Assembly: GCF_010669285.1 (NCBI RefSeq)
Contig: NZ_CP048711.1
Location: forward strand, 2,480,001-2,544,000
Reading direction: 5' to 3'
DNA from: Kineobactrum salinum
GTDB taxonomy: Bacteria > Pseudomonadota > Gammaproteobacteria > Pseudomonadales > Halieaceae
DNA length: 64,000 nt
The first letter of the stretch is position 1, and each line of letters begins with the position of its first letter. Shown piece by piece: positions 10,164 to 26,777 of this stretch. Position numbers and translations under genes: made by a program. Under the pieces are notes generated by a model. That model saw nothing but the letters and a program-made list of their open reading frames with translations, had not been told where the DNA came from and searched no databases.

Positions 10164-10191
10164 TTGATCGCAGGAATGATTATGCTATACA
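10164..10191 (+). promoter_or_regulatory. Candidate sigma70 promoter for the pil operon
   Basis: TTGATC at 10164-10169 and TATACA at 10186-10191, separated by 16 bases, in the AT-rich 176-bp gap between mrcA and pilM. The -10 lies about 63 bases before the pilM TTG start. Confidence 0.4.
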
Positions 10192-10244
10192 CGTTTTTTA
10201 ATGTAATAGTGTATAAAAACAAGCTAAGTTAGTGATACTCATAG

Positions 10245-11317
<1,073 letters not shown>

Positions 11318-11318
<1 letters not shown>

Positions 11319-11884
11319 TGGCACAGATCAACCTGCTTCCCTGGCGCGAGGAGCGGCGCGCCGAGCGCAAGAAAGAGTTCCTGATTGTGCTGGTGCTGGT
11401 GGCGTTGCTGGGTATCGGCTTGCTGGTGCTCGGGGATCGCTATGTCAACAGCCAGATAAACAATCAGCAGGCCCGCAATCAATACCTCACGGACAATATC
11501 AAGGTGCTGGACACACAGGTAGCTGAAATCAAGGAATTGCAGCGTCGCCGCAATCAGCTGCTGGACAGGATGCGGGTCATTCAGGAATTGCAGGGCAACC
11601 GTCCGATCATCGTGCGGATTCTCGACCAGCTGGTGCGTACGGTGCCCGACGGTGTGTTCTACAACAGCCTTCAGGCCAAGGGCCAGGACATCACCATCAC
11701 GGGTGTGGCGGAATCCAACAACCGGGTTTCCAGCCTGATGCGACGGCTGGATGCTTCGGACTGGTTCCAGCAACCGAACCTGGATTCGGTGCGGGCAGCC
11801 ACCCAGTACGGTGACCAGGCCACCACCTTCAGTCTGAAGGTGAAGGTCCAGTTGCCAGAATCCAGCACCGCGGCGGGAGGGTGA
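11318..11884 (+). CDS. pilN: Type IV pilus assembly protein PilN
   Basis: Inner-membrane protein of 188 residues. The N-terminal MAQINLLPWREERR is the segment that binds PilM in this family. One membrane helix follows (about residues 22-42, FLIVLVLVALLGIGLLVLG), then a periplasmic coiled coil (ARNQYLTDNIKVLDTQVAEI) and a small ferredoxin-like domain. It overlaps the pilM stop by one base and is followed three bases after its stop by pilO. Confidence 0.94.
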
Positions 11885-11887
11885 GTC

Positions 11888-12505
11888 ATGGCACTTGAGG
11901 ACAGCCTGCGCGCAATCCGGGAATTCGATTTCAACGACGTCGACTTCGACAATATTGGGTCCTGGCCCTCGGGGATCAAGATCATACTGTGTGTGCTGTT
12001 GCTGCTGGTAGTGACGGTGGGCGGCTACTACTATCACATCAAGGATCTGCAGGCGCAGCTTGGACGGGTGCAGGCAGAAGAGCAGACCCTCAAGCAGGAA
12101 TTCGAGAAGAAGGCCTTCCAGGCAGCGAACCTGGATGCCTACGTCAAGCAAATGGAGGAAATGGAAGAGTCCTTCGGCGCGCTGGTCAGTCAGCTGCCCA
12201 GTGACACTGAGGTGCCCGGCCTGCTGGAGGACATCACCAACAAGGGCCTGATGAATGGCCTGGACATCAAGAGCATCAACCTGCAGCCCGAGCAGGCGAA
12301 GGAATTCTATGTGGAGCTGCCGATTGCGATCGCCGCGGCCGGCTCCTACCACGACCTCGGCGCGTTTATCAGCGGTATGGCGGGGCTGCCCCGCATCGTT
12401 ACTCTGCACGACTTTTCGATCACCGCTGGCCAGGCCGGCAGCAGCGCCCTGAATCTCAGTATCGTGGCCAAAACCTATCGCTACAAGGATGGAGGCGCCG
12501 AATGA
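11888..12505 (+). CDS. pilO: Type IV pilus assembly protein PilO
   Basis: Periplasmic partner of PilN, 205 residues. A short cytoplasmic N-terminus (DSLRAIREFDFNDVDFDNI) is followed by one membrane helix (IKIILCVLLLLVVTVGGYYY), a coiled coil (LQAQLGRVQAEEQTLKQEFE) and a C-terminal PilO fold. The ATG has GAGGGTGA just upstream. The last codons overlap the pilP ATG by four bases. Confidence 0.93.
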   Translation: MALEDSLRAIREFDFNDVDFDNIGSWPSGIKIILCVLLLLVVTVGGYYYHIKDLQAQLGRVQAEEQTLKQEFEKKAFQAANLDAYVKQMEEMEESFGALVSQLPSDTEVPGLLEDITNKGLMNGLDIKSINLQPEQAKEFYVELPIAIAAAGSYHDLGAFISGMAGLPRIVTLHDFSITAGQAGSSALNLSIVAKTYRYKDGGAE

Positions 12506-13035
12506 GCAAGGTGTTGCGGCTTGCGCTTGGTGTCCTGGGCAGCGGTCTGCTGCTGAGCGGTTGCGGGAGTGATGACTTTGCCGATCTGGATGAGTTCATG
12601 GCTGAAAAGCGCTCCCGCCCCGGCGGGATCATTGCCCCCATTCCGACATTTCAGACCTATGAGGCTTTTGCCTATAGCGCCACGGCAATGCGCAGTCCCT
12701 TTGACCGCCCCGTCGAAGTGCGCGATATCACACAATTGCAGGCGATCAGTACCGTCAAGCCGGATGAATCCAGAGCCAAGGAATTTCTCGAACAGTTCAC
12801 CTTCGATTCGCTGGCCATGGTCGGCAGACTGGAGCGTGGAGGCGAGGAATGGACCCTGATCCGTGACCCCGAGGGTGGGGTACACAGAGTCAAGGTTGGT
12901 GACTTCCTGGGCCGGAATCATGGTGAGATCGTAGAGATGACGGACACTTACGTGGCCGTCGTGGAAATAGTCAGCGACGGCACGCAGGACGGGTGGGTAG
13001 AGCGCCCGCGGACAATAGAATTAAGCGGCATCTGA
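12502..13035 (+). CDS. pilP: Type IV pilus lipoprotein PilP
   Basis: Inner-membrane lipoprotein linking PilNO to the PilQ secretin; 177 residues. A signal peptide ends in the lipobox LLSGC, so Cys21 or a near neighbour is the lipid-modified residue. RSRPGGIIAPIPTFQTYEAFAY and the C-terminal beta domain with WTLIRDPEGGVHRVKVGDFLGRNHGEI are typical PilP. The start overlaps the end of pilO (ATGA). Confidence 0.93.
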   Translation: MSKVLRLALGVLGSGLLLSGCGSDDFADLDEFMAEKRSRPGGIIAPIPTFQTYEAFAYSATAMRSPFDRPVEVRDITQLQAISTVKPDESRAKEFLEQFTFDSLAMVGRLERGGEEWTLIRDPEGGVHRVKVGDFLGRNHGEIVEMTDTYVAVVEIVSDGTQDGWVERPRTIELSGI

Positions 13036-13058
13036 CGCAGGTGCGACTGGTGACAGCG

Positions 13059-15218
13059 ATGGTAAACATAACAGCGAATTTGGGGAAGGGTGCCGTGAGA
13101 GAGGGGTTTCGCAGACGCAGGCCGGGCTTGCAGCAACTGACTGCCATGCTGATTTTGGGGCTTTTTGCCCAGATGGTGCATGCAGCCCCGACCATAACCG
13201 AGATCGAATTCGCCTCCCGGCCAGGCAGTAAATTTGAAGTGCGGCTGGACTTTGATCAGGAGCCGCCAGAGCTGCAGGCCTATACCATCGAGAAGCCCGC
13301 CCGGATTGCGATCGACTTTCCCGGCGCCCGCAGCGCTCTAGAACGCAAAAGTTATTCCCTGCCCTATGGCAATGCCACCGGTGTGGTGGTGCTGGAGTCG
13401 GGTGATCGCACCCGCCTGGTGCTGAACCTGGTGAAACTGGTGCCCTATGAAACCCGGGTCGAGGGTAACAGTCTCTACCTGGTGGTGGGTCAGGACGATA
13501 CCGGCGACTACGTCAAACCCTCCAGCGACCCCAACCGCCTGATCTCGAAAAAGGAATCCGTGACGCGGGTGCACTCGCAAATCGACGACCTGCAGTTCCA
13601 GCGCACCGGCAGTGGCGAGGGCCGCTTGACCCTGAAGCTGACCAACCCCGCGGTGGATGTGAACGTGTTCAGCGAGCGCGGCGATATCAAGGTCGAGTTT
13701 CTCGATACCAGCGTCCCCGAGCGCCTGATGCGAAACTACGATGTCACCGACTTTGCCACCCCGGTCAACAGTGTCGATGTGAATACCTCCGAGCGCGGTA
13801 CTTCGCTGACCCTGAAGACAACCGGGGAATTCGACTATCTGGCCTACCAGACGGACAATGATTATGTGATTTCGGTTAAACCGCTGAGCAAGAAAGAAGT
13901 GGAGGACCGGCGCGACGAGTTCAACTATGTCGGTGAGCGCATTTCCCTGAATTTCCAGGACATCGAAGTGCGAGCGGTACTGCAGCTGATTGCCGATTTT
14001 ACCGAGCTCAACCTGGTTGCCAGCGATACGGTGTCCGGCCGCATTACCCTGCGGCTGCAGAACGTGCCCTGGGACCAGGCGCTGGAACTGGTGCTGCGCA
14101 CCAAGGGCCTGGACAAGCGACAGGTGGGCAATGTGTTAATGGTCGCCCCCGCTGCCGAGATTGCCGAGCGCGAGCGCCAGCAGATCGAGGCCAACAAGCA
14201 GATTGCCGAACTGGCGCCATTGCAGACCGAGTTCATCCGCATCCGCTACGCCAGTGCGGCCAGCGTGGTAAATCTGTTCCAGGCCGGTTCGGAGGACGGC
14301 GGCACCCTGATCTCCTCGCGGGGCTCGGTGATCGTCGACCCGCGTACCAACTCCCTCATCGTCACCGAGACCGGTTCCAAGCTGGTGGAGATCCGCGAGC
14401 TGATCGATCTGGTTGATATTCCCATCCGCCAGGTCATGATCGAGGCCCGCATTGTGATTGCGCAGTCTGACCTGGAAAGGGAGCTGGGCATTGAATGGGG
14501 TGGTGGTTTTGTGGATTCGGATTTCAATGGCAATGCGCTGTCGGTATCCGGTGATACCCAGAACGTGGTGAATCTCAACCAGTCGGTGATCGACGGAGAG
14601 CCGTCAGCGGTCACCTTCCCCGGCGCGTTGATGGTCGATCTCGGGGTCGCCTCCAAGGCGGGGGGCTTTGCGGTGGGGTTTACCAGCGAGGATATTTTCC
14701 TCACTGCCGAACTGTCTGCGCTGGAGGCTGCGGGAAGGGGCGAAGTGGTGTCCCAACCCAAGGTGATTACCGGTGACAAGCAGAAGGCTACCATCAAGTC
14801 CGGTACCGAAGTCCCCTATCAGGAAGGCTCACTCAGTGGACAGAACACCACCTCGTTCAAGGAGGCTGTGCTGCAGCTGGATGTGACCCCGAACATCACG
14901 CCTGACGACCGTATTCTGCTGGACCTGGTAATCACCCAGGACTCCGTCGGCGACCTGGTGCCCAGCGGCCAGGGCGGTTTCATCCCGTCCATTGACACCA
15001 CCGAGCTAACCACCCAGGTATTGGTGGGCAATGGTGAAACCGTAGTGCTGGGAGGCGTGTTCCGGACCGAGGACATTCAGTCCGTGACCAAGGTGCCCTT
15101 TTTTGGGGACATCCCCTATGTTGGGCGCCTGTTCCGCAACGAATCCAACTCCAAGACCAAGACCGAGACGCTGATCTTCATCACGCCCCGCATCCTGGCC
15201 GACGCCCTGCTCGACTAG
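13059..15218 (+). CDS. pilQ: Type IV pilus secretin PilQ
   Basis: Outer-membrane secretin through which the pilus exits. The open frame begins inside pilP at 12993, so a later start is needed. ATG 13059 clears pilP, and GTG 13095 with GGGAAGGG ahead is an equally good alternative that leaves a compact signal peptide (LTAMLILGLFAQMVHA). The mature protein has an AMIN domain (ITEIEFASRPGSKFEVRLDF), a second AMIN-like part, the STN/N0 domain (ISLNFQDIEVRAVLQLIADF), secretin N domains and the C-terminal secretin barrel (SQPKVITGDKQKATIKSG, VPFFGDIPYVGRLF). Last gene of the pil operon. Confidence 0.94.
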   Translation: MVNITANLGKGAVREGFRRRRPGLQQLTAMLILGLFAQMVHAAPTITEIEFASRPGSKFEVRLDFDQEPPELQAYTIEKPARIAIDFPGARSALERKSYSLPYGNATGVVVLESGDRTRLVLNLVKLVPYETRVEGNSLYLVVGQDDTGDYVKPSSDPNRLISKKESVTRVHSQIDDLQFQRTGSGEGRLTLKLTNPAVDVNVFSERGDIKVEFLDTSVPERLMRNYDVTDFATPVNSVDVNTSERGTSLTLKTTGEFDYLAYQTDNDYVISVKPLSKKEVEDRRDEFNYVGERISLNFQDIEVRAVLQLIADFTELNLVASDTVSGRITLRLQNVPWDQALELVLRTKGLDKRQVGNVLMVAPAAEIAERERQQIEANKQIAELAPLQTEFIRIRYASAASVVNLFQAGSEDGGTLISSRGSVIVDPRTNSLIVTETGSKLVEIRELIDLVDIPIRQVMIEARIVIAQSDLERELGIEWGGGFVDSDFNGNALSVSGDTQNVVNLNQSVIDGEPSAVTFPGALMVDLGVASKAGGFAVGFTSEDIFLTAELSALEAAGRGEVVSQPKVITGDKQKATIKSGTEVPYQEGSLSGQNTTSFKEAVLQLDVTPNITPDDRILLDLVITQDSVGDLVPSGQGGFIPSIDTTELTTQVLVGNGETVVLGGVFRTEDIQSVTKVPFFGDIPYVGRLFRNESNSKTKTETLIFITPRILADALLD

Positions 15219-15248
15219 CGACATGACACCAGGCCTGCCGTTACTGTA

Positions 15249-15791
15249 ATGATCAAGCTGCACCGCGTATTCCTGGTCGGCCCCATGGGGGCCGGCAAGA
15301 CTACTATTGGCAAGTACCTGGCCCGTCATCTGGGTCTCGCCTTCGCCGACACTGACGCCGAAATTGAGCACCGTACCGGCGCGGATATCCCGTGGATTTT
15401 TGATGTCGAGGGTGAGGCGGGGTTTCGGCTGCGCGAGGCCCAGGTGGTAGAGGAAATGACGCAGATGGATGATATCGTGCTGGCCACTGGTGGCGGCGTC
15501 GTGATCCGGCCGGAGAACCGGCAGGCGCTGGGCTCCCGCGGCTTCGTGATCTACCTGCATGCCACGGTTGCCGAACAGCTGCGGCGCACCCGCCGCGACC
15601 GCAAGCGGCCGCTGCTGCAACAGGGCAACCGGGAGGAGGTACTGAGGACCCTGATGATGACCCGGGACCCGCTATACCGTGAAATTGCCGACCATGTTAT
15701 CGACACCGATGGCTGCAGCCCCCGGGTCGTGGCCCAGCGCCTGGTAGTGGCGCTCAATGCAGACAAGCAGGGCCCGGCAACGCTAGAATAG
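15249..15791 (+). CDS. aroK: Shikimate kinase I
   Basis: Phosphorylates shikimate at the 3-hydroxyl in the chorismate pathway; 180 residues, cytoplasmic. Walker A is [42 protein letters not shown] holds the shikimate-binding Asp and Arg, and ATGGGVV is the substrate loop. The lid segment [10 protein letters not shown] follows. It lies 30 bases after pilQ and just before aroB, the conserved pilQ-aroK-aroB order. Confidence 0.96.
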   Translation: MIKLHRVFLVGPMGAGKTTIGKYLARHLGLAFADTDAEIEHRTGADIPWIFDVEGEAGFRLREAQVVEEMTQMDDIVLATGGGVVIRPENRQALGSRGFVIYLHATVAEQLRRTRRDRKRPLLQQGNREEVLRTLMMTRDPLYREIADHVIDTDGCSPRVVAQRLVVALNADKQGPATLE

Positions 15792-15817
15792 GCGCCATTT
15801 CGCGGCGGGAGCCTGCT

Positions 15818-16951
15818 TTGTCAGTCATCATGCACACCCTTCACGTCGAGCTGGGAGAGCGCAGCTACCCGGTCTACATAGGCCGTGACCTGTTCTCCGG
15901 TCAGAGTTTGCTGGCGCGTCATATCCGCGGCAACCAGGTTGCAATCGTCAGCAATGATACCGTGGCGCCACTGTACGTGGAGCGGGTGCGCGAGGCTCTG
16001 GGCGAGCGGCAGCTGCTGACCGAGATCGTGTTGCCAGACGGCGAACAGTACAAGACGCTCGCCTCCCTGGAGCATATTCTCGACCGGTTGTTGCAGGATA
16101 ATCACAGCCGCAATACCACACTGGTCGCGGTCGGTGGCGGTGTGGTGGGCGATATCGCCGGTTTCGCGGCCGCCTGTTATCAGCGCGGGGTGGATTTCGT
16201 GCAGGTGCCGACCACTCTGCTGGCTCAGGTCGATTCCTCTGTCGGCGGTAAGACAGCGGTAAATCACCCGCTGGGCAAGAACATGATCGGCGCCTTTCAC
16301 CAGCCCCGCGCGGTGCTGATCGACACCGTGACCCTGCACACCCTGCCGCGGCGGGAACTGGCGGCGGGGCTCGCCGAGGTGATCAAGTACGGGCTTATCT
16401 GCGACCCCGGCTTCTACCAGTGGCTGCAGGAAGCGATGCCCCGCCTGCTGGCGCGGGATGAGGCTGCACTGGCCGAAGCGATTGAACGCAGCTGCTCACT
16501 CAAGGCGGGTGTGGTGGCGGCGGATGAGCGGGAAGGTGGTCTGCGCGCCATACTGAATCTCGGTCACACCTTCGGTCATGCCATTGAAACCGCGCAGGGC
16601 TATGGCAACTGGCTGCATGGCGAGGCGGTGGCGGTCGGGATGTTGCTGGCCCTGCGCCTGTCGGTGCAGCGCGGCTGGCTGGATCCGGCGGAAACCGTCC
16701 GCCTGGAACGCTTGCTGCACGCTGCCGGGCTGCCACTGGATGTCCCCGCCGGAATGGGCCCGGCGCTGTTCCTGGAACTGATGGCGCGCGACAAGAAGGT
16801 AGTTGACGGCCGCCTGCGACTGGTGCTGCTGCGTGCCATTGGAGAGGCCTGCGTCGTCGACGACGTGACCCCGGCGGAGCTGGAAGATTTGTTGGCTGCC
16901 GCACAGCTGCGGCGTGACAGCGCCCCCGGGGAGGACCGGCCTGACTCCTGA
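15818..16951 (+). CDS. aroB: 3-dehydroquinate synthase
   Basis: Converts DAHP to 3-dehydroquinate, NAD- and zinc-dependent. Recognisable by [63 protein letters not shown] and [12 protein letters not shown] (metal-binding His residues). A TTG at 15818 has GGAG six bases ahead. The in-frame ATG at 15830 ([18 protein letters not shown]) is the alternative but lacks a ribosome-binding site. 377 residues from the TTG. Confidence 0.95.
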   Translation: MSVIMHTLHVELGERSYPVYIGRDLFSGQSLLARHIRGNQVAIVSNDTVAPLYVERVREALGERQLLTEIVLPDGEQYKTLASLEHILDRLLQDNHSRNTTLVAVGGGVVGDIAGFAAACYQRGVDFVQVPTTLLAQVDSSVGGKTAVNHPLGKNMIGAFHQPRAVLIDTVTLHTLPRRELAAGLAEVIKYGLICDPGFYQWLQEAMPRLLARDEAALAEAIERSCSLKAGVVAADEREGGLRAILNLGHTFGHAIETAQGYGNWLHGEAVAVGMLLALRLSVQRGWLDPAETVRLERLLHAAGLPLDVPAGMGPALFLELMARDKKVVDGRLRLVLLRAIGEACVVDDVTPAELEDLLAAAQLRRDSAPGEDRPDS

Positions 16952-17004
16952 TTACTGCCCTTGAGAGCCGCGGATGGGGGTGAACGGGGCTTTCCGGGAG
17001 CTGT

Positions 17005-17033
17005 TTGTTCCGTACAGGCCATCTGTGTAAAAT
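17005..17033 (+). promoter_or_regulatory. Candidate sigma70 promoter for gltBD
   Basis: TTGTTC at 17005-17010 and TAAAAT at 17028-17033 with a 17-base spacer, in the 167-bp gap between aroB and gltB. The -10 is 85 bases before the gltB ATG. Confidence 0.5.
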
Positions 17034-17118
17034 AGCATCCCCCTTTTGCCCATACGCTGCCGAGGCGTGGGGTATGTCGGCGTAACCAATTGATTTTACT
17101 TATTATTCTGGACCGAGT

Positions 17119-23006
<5,888 letters not shown>

Positions 23007-23031
23007 GCATGACAACAGCCAGGGAGAAACT

Positions 23032-24102
23032 GTGACGGAACTGAAGAACGATCGTTTGCTGCGTGCGCTGCAGCGCCAGGATGTCGACCGGACGCCGATC
23101 TGGATGATGCGTCAGGCGGGCCGCTACCTGCCGGAATACCGTGCCACCCGGGAGCAGGCCGGGTCATTTCTGGACCTGTGCAAGAATGCGGAACTGGCCT
23201 GCGAGGTGACCCTGCAACCTCTGCGGCGCTATCCGATGGATGCGGCCATCCTGTTCAGCGATATTCTGACGATACCCGATGCGCTGGGCCTGGGCTTGTA
23301 TTTTGAGGAGGGCGAGGGTCCACGCTTTCGCAAAACCGTGCGCAGCGAGGAGGATCTCGCCGGCCTGACGCCCATCAGGGCCGCGGATGACCTGTCCTAT
23401 GTGATGAATGCCGTGCGTACCATCCGCCGCGAGCTGTGCGGCCAGGTGCCTCTGATCGGCTTTTCGGGCAGTCCCTGGACCCTGGCGACCTACATGGTCG
23501 AAGGAGGCTCGTCGAAGGATTTCGCCCAGGTCAAGGGCATGGCCTACGATCGCCCGGAGTTGATGCACCAGTTGCTGGCCCTGCTGGCGGATGCGGTCGC
23601 GGACTACCTGACCGAGCAGGTCAACGCCGGCGCCCAGGTGCTGCAGATCTTTGATACCTGGGGCGGAGCGCTGAGCGCCGCCGGCTACAAGGAATATTCG
23701 CTGAAGTACATGCAGCGGGTGATCAGCCGTCTGCCCACAGAGGCTGACGGCCGCAAAGTACCGGTGATTGTGTTCACCAAGGGCGGCGGCCAGTGGCTGC
23801 CGGCGATAGCGGACTGTGGGGCCCAGGCAGTGGGGATCGACTGGACCACTGATATCGGGGTGGCCCGCTCCCAGGTGGGCGACCGGGTGGCACTGCAGGG
23901 GAATATGGATCCGGCGATGTTATTCGCCTCTCCGGCCCGTATCCGCGAGGAGGTGGGCTCGATCCTCAGCAGTTTTGGTCACGGTGGTGGGCACGTGTTC
24001 AATCTGGGCCACGGCATTACCCCCGGGGTCAACCCGGACCACGTCACGGCCTTCGTGGAGGCGGTGCAGGAGCTGTCGCCCCAGTATCACACGGCGCACT
24101 GA
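23032..24102 (+). CDS. hemE: Uroporphyrinogen decarboxylase
   Basis: Decarboxylates uroporphyrinogen III to coproporphyrinogen III in haem synthesis; 356 residues. [20 protein letters not shown] and [17 protein letters not shown] are the family signatures; [17 protein letters not shown] and [12 protein letters not shown] follow. The start is GTG at 23032 with AGGGAG six bases ahead. A longer open frame reaching back into gltD is not used. The 25-base gap from gltD suggests read-through from gltBD. Confidence 0.96.
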   Translation: MTELKNDRLLRALQRQDVDRTPIWMMRQAGRYLPEYRATREQAGSFLDLCKNAELACEVTLQPLRRYPMDAAILFSDILTIPDALGLGLYFEEGEGPRFRKTVRSEEDLAGLTPIRAADDLSYVMNAVRTIRRELCGQVPLIGFSGSPWTLATYMVEGGSSKDFAQVKGMAYDRPELMHQLLALLADAVADYLTEQVNAGAQVLQIFDTWGGALSAAGYKEYSLKYMQRVISRLPTEADGRKVPVIVFTKGGGQWLPAIADCGAQAVGIDWTTDIGVARSQVGDRVALQGNMDPAMLFASPARIREEVGSILSSFGHGGGHVFNLGHGITPGVNPDHVTAFVEAVQELSPQYHTAH

Positions 24103-24123
24103 CGTTCGCGGCGGTATGCAGGA

Positions 24124-24957
24124 TCAACCCAGCTGCCGCCGTGCGGTTTCTTCTGCTTCTTCTTCCTCTGTGCAGCAAAAATGATGATCCATTTCCAGCG
24201 CCGGTGAACGGGTCGCCGGTCTGCCGACGATTTTCGCCGGCACGCCGGCCACAGTGGTATGAGGTGGCACCTCGTCCAGTACCACGCTACCGGCCCCGAC
24301 CTTGGCACCGTCGCCAATGCGGATATTGCCCAGGATCTTGGCCCCGGCGCTGATCAGCACGCCGTTGCCGATTTTCGGATGACGGTCGCCATCTTCCTTG
24401 CCGGTGCCGCCCAGCGTGACAGACTGGAGGATCGACACATCGTTGCCGACCACGGCCGTCTCCCCGATCACCACGCCGGTGGCGTGATCCAGCATGATGC
24501 CGTGGCCCAGTTTGGCGGCCGGGTGAATGTCCACGGCGAATTCGGCCGACACCCGGTTCTGGAAGAACAGCGCCAGGGACTGGCGATCGCGCTGCCACAG
24601 CCAGTGCGCCACCCGGTGGGTTTGCAGCGCATGGAAACCCTTGAAATACAGAAACGGGATGTACAGCTCGTGGCAGGCGGAATCGCGGTCCTCCACGGCC
24701 AGCAGGTCTGCGCGGATGGACTTGCGCAGGCAGCTGTCGTCCTTGAAGGCCTCGAGAATGACCTCGCGCAGCAGCAAGGAGGAGGCGGTGGGGCTGTCCA
24801 GCTGATTGGCCAGGTGAAAGCTCAGCGCGCACTCAAGGTTGTGGTGGTTGAGAATGGTCGCGTGCAGGAAGCTCGCGAGGATGGGCTCTTCCGCCGCATG
24901 CTGGGCCGTTTCCCGATGAATCCGGTCCCAGACCGGATCGATTTTCTTTGTCGACAT
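24124..24957 (-). CDS. cysE: Serine O-acetyltransferase
   Basis: Acetylates L-serine to O-acetylserine, the committed step of cysteine synthesis; 277 residues. The N-terminal helical domain (DPVWDRIHRETAQHAAEEPILASFLHATILNH) is typical of CysE. It is followed by a left-handed beta-helix of hexapeptide repeats with DIHPAAKLGHGIMLDHATGVVIGETAVVG and VAGVPAKIVG. The acidic/His-containing tail (MDHHFCCTEEEEAEE) is the region bound by CysK in the family. ATG 24957 is chosen over one five codons upstream because GAGG precedes it. Convergent with hemE. Confidence 0.94.
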   Translation of the reverse strand: MSTKKIDPVWDRIHRETAQHAAEEPILASFLHATILNHHNLECALSFHLANQLDSPTASSLLLREVILEAFKDDSCLRKSIRADLLAVEDRDSACHELYIPFLYFKGFHALQTHRVAHWLWQRDRQSLALFFQNRVSAEFAVDIHPAAKLGHGIMLDHATGVVIGETAVVGNDVSILQSVTLGGTGKEDGDRHPKIGNGVLISAGAKILGNIRIGDGAKVGAGSVVLDEVPPHTTVAGVPAKIVGRPATRSPALEMDHHFCCTEEEEAEETARRQLG

Positions 24958-24976
24958 AGTAAGACCTCGCATTGAA

Positions 24977-25247
24977 CTAGTACCCCGTCAAGATGATATT
25001 GCCGCATGCAGCGTTAAGCAGGCCGCTCTCTGCAAGGCGCGCTGGCGCAGGCATAGTGGCGCTACGTCAAGCCAGTGCAACGCGGCAGAGAGCGGCCTGC
25101 TTAGCGCCCTTCGGGTCAGCCCAACAGCGGTCCATTGCGTCGTTGTTTCCTCTCGACATAGCCCCACTATGCCTTCGAGAAAACGCCTAGCACTGGACCG
25201 CTGTTGGGCTGACTGCATGCGGCAATATCACCTTGACGGGGTACTAG
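24977..25247. repeat. Compound inverted-repeat element with CTAGTAC termini (B2)
   Basis: A 271-bp element closed by 35-bp terminal inverted repeats with one mismatch (24977-25011 starts CTAGTACCCCGTCAAG; 25213-25247 is the complement). Two nested palindromes lie inside: a 17-bp perfect pair (25017-25033 and 25085-25101, core AGGCCGCTCTC) and a 20-bp perfect pair (25115-25134 and 25194-25213). Segments GGCATAGTGG and CCACTATGCC form a further inverted match. It fills the gap between the cysE start and the 3' end of the methyltransferase gene. No ORF of its own. Confidence 0.85.
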
Positions 25248-25252
25248 ACACT

Positions 25253-25996
25253 TTAGACCATAATGGGGGCATTCGTCACCGGGGCGGCGGCCCGGTATTG
25301 CCACAGGGGTTGGCCGCTGCGCCGGTATTTTTCCTCGAACAGCGTCAGCGATGCCTGTTCCGGCAGGCGTGCGACCCAGCCGCGGCGGCCGGCGATATGC
25401 AGCGCCAGGCCGAACTCTTCCACGTACAGTTGCCAGTTCGAGCGCAGTTCAAGCTGGCCACCCAGCGCCAGCAGCGCGCGCAGCCCGGGATGGCCGTGAA
25501 TGCGGCGCTGCAGGTGGGCCGCCTTGGGCCAGGGGTTGGGGTACAGCAGGTAGTGATAGTCCAGCTGCCAGCCGCCCTGCCACAGGCGCTGCCAGATGTC
25601 CTCGCAGTCCGCCTGCAGCAGCAGGTAGCGCTCGCTCTCCGCCGTCCGCTGGTGCCTGGCCAGGCGGTGGGCGGATTTATCGATGCCCACCACCAGGTGC
25701 TCAGGGTGCTGCGCGGCCAGCAGCGCAGTGCTCATGCCGGTACCGCAGAAGGAATCCAGCACCAGCGGGCGGCCGCGGTCCAGCGCCTGCTCCAGCCTGT
25801 TCCAGGCGGCATCGTTGCGGGCCGCCAGCGGCTGCCGGTGCGGTTGCCGCAGATGACGCTGGACCACCTCCGCCAGCCGCGGGTGGGCCCCTGTTGATTG
25901 CTGGTGACCGGGCGGGATGGGGCTTGCAAGGGTGGCGGGCTCCTGTAACAGTGTCAGTCTTGCGTGCACCGGCCCCGGGGCTGGCCGCACGTCCAT
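25253..25996 (-). CDS. TrmB-like SAM-dependent tRNA methyltransferase family protein
   Basis: 247 residues from ATG 25996. SAM-binding motif I is VLDSFCGTGMSTALLA and acidic motif II VVGIDKSAHRLARHQ. The TrmB-type block YLLYPNPWPKAAHLQRRIHGHP corresponds to PDPWPKxRHxKRR of tRNA (guanine-N7-)-methyltransferase. This is a divergent TrmB-family enzyme. Because the N-terminal part differs from canonical TrmB, it may be a paralogue acting on another RNA position. A TTG extension to 26023 is possible. Divergent from the acyltransferase at 26040, and its 3' end abuts the B2 repeat. Confidence 0.78.
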   Translation of the reverse strand: MDVRPAPGPVHARLTLLQEPATLASPIPPGHQQSTGAHPRLAEVVQRHLRQPHRQPLAARNDAAWNRLEQALDRGRPLVLDSFCGTGMSTALLAAQHPEHLVVGIDKSAHRLARHQRTAESERYLLLQADCEDIWQRLWQGGWQLDYHYLLYPNPWPKAAHLQRRIHGHPGLRALLALGGQLELRSNWQLYVEEFGLALHIAGRRGWVARLPEQASLTLFEEKYRRSGQPLWQYRAAAPVTNAPIMV

Positions 25997-26039
25997 GATA
26001 ATGGCCGCGGTGGCTGCCACCAAGGGTGGGAATTGACGT

Positions 26040-26771
26040 ATGCACAGGGACCTGCGTCCGTACTGGCTGAAACGGGCCTACCTGTGCTTTCGCCGCTGGT
26101 ACACCGAATACTTTCTGCGGCCACGCTGCAGCCACCTGGGGCCGCACCACGCGGTAATGAAACCCTGGTATGTGCACATCTCCGGCGCCAATATACATAT
26201 CGGCCGCTGTTTTACCGCGATCGGCGAGCCCATGCACCGGGTCGAGATCGGCGTCTGGGGCCGCGAGCCTGGCCTGGGCCGGATCGAGATCGGTGACTGT
26301 GTGCTGCTGAGTCCCGGTTCGCGCATCTGCGCCAGCGATGAGATTGTCATCGGCGACGGCGTGATGCTGGCCAACGGCGTCTATGTCACCGATTCCGACT
26401 GGCATACGCTGTATGATCGCAACCAGCGGGCGGAGCAGCCCAGCCCGGTGCACATCGGCGACAATGTCTGGTTGGGGGATCACGCCACGGTGCTAAAGGG
26501 AGTGAGTATCGGCGCCAACAGCGTGGTGGCGGCGCGGGCAGTGGTGACCCGGGATGTGCCGGCCAACGTGGTGGTGGCCGGCAACCCGGCGCGGGTGGTG
26601 AAAGAGCTGGACCCGGCGCGGGGCTTCACCACGCGGATGGACCTGTTTGCCGATCCGGAGGGCCTGGAGGCCTTCTTTGCGGGCGTTGACCGGGAGGTAT
26701 TGGCGGGCAACAGCCTGTGGCGCTGGCTGTGGTCCAGGATCTACCCGGCCTCGGCGGCCAGCGGACCCTAG
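26040..26771 (+). CDS. Hexapeptide-repeat (LbH) acyltransferase
   Basis: 243 residues. The central part is a left-handed beta-helix of isoleucine/valine hexapeptides (IEIGDCVLLSPGSRICASDEIVIGDGVMLANGVYVTD). It is followed by the maltose/galactoside-acetyltransferase-type segment SDWHTLYD and by VHIGDNVWLGDHATVLKGVSIGANSVVAARAVVTRDVPANVVVAGNPARVV. His in SDWH is the likely general base by family analogy. The acceptor is unknown; cell-envelope sugars are typical. Its TAG stop touches family A copy 4, which separates it from the convergent srkA. Confidence 0.85.
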   Translation: MHRDLRPYWLKRAYLCFRRWYTEYFLRPRCSHLGPHHAVMKPWYVHISGANIHIGRCFTAIGEPMHRVEIGVWGREPGLGRIEIGDCVLLSPGSRICASDEIVIGDGVMLANGVYVTDSDWHTLYDRNQRAEQPSPVHIGDNVWLGDHATVLKGVSIGANSVVAARAVVTRDVPANVVVAGNPARVVKELDPARGFTTRMDLFADPEGLEAFFAGVDREVLAGNSLWRWLWSRIYPASAASGP

Positions 26772-26777
26772 AGCCAG

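Noticed and set aside
24977-25247. Possible CRISPR array or integron attC site
   Set aside because: Repeats are inverted, not regularly spaced direct repeats, and there are no cas genes, integrase or gene cassettes.
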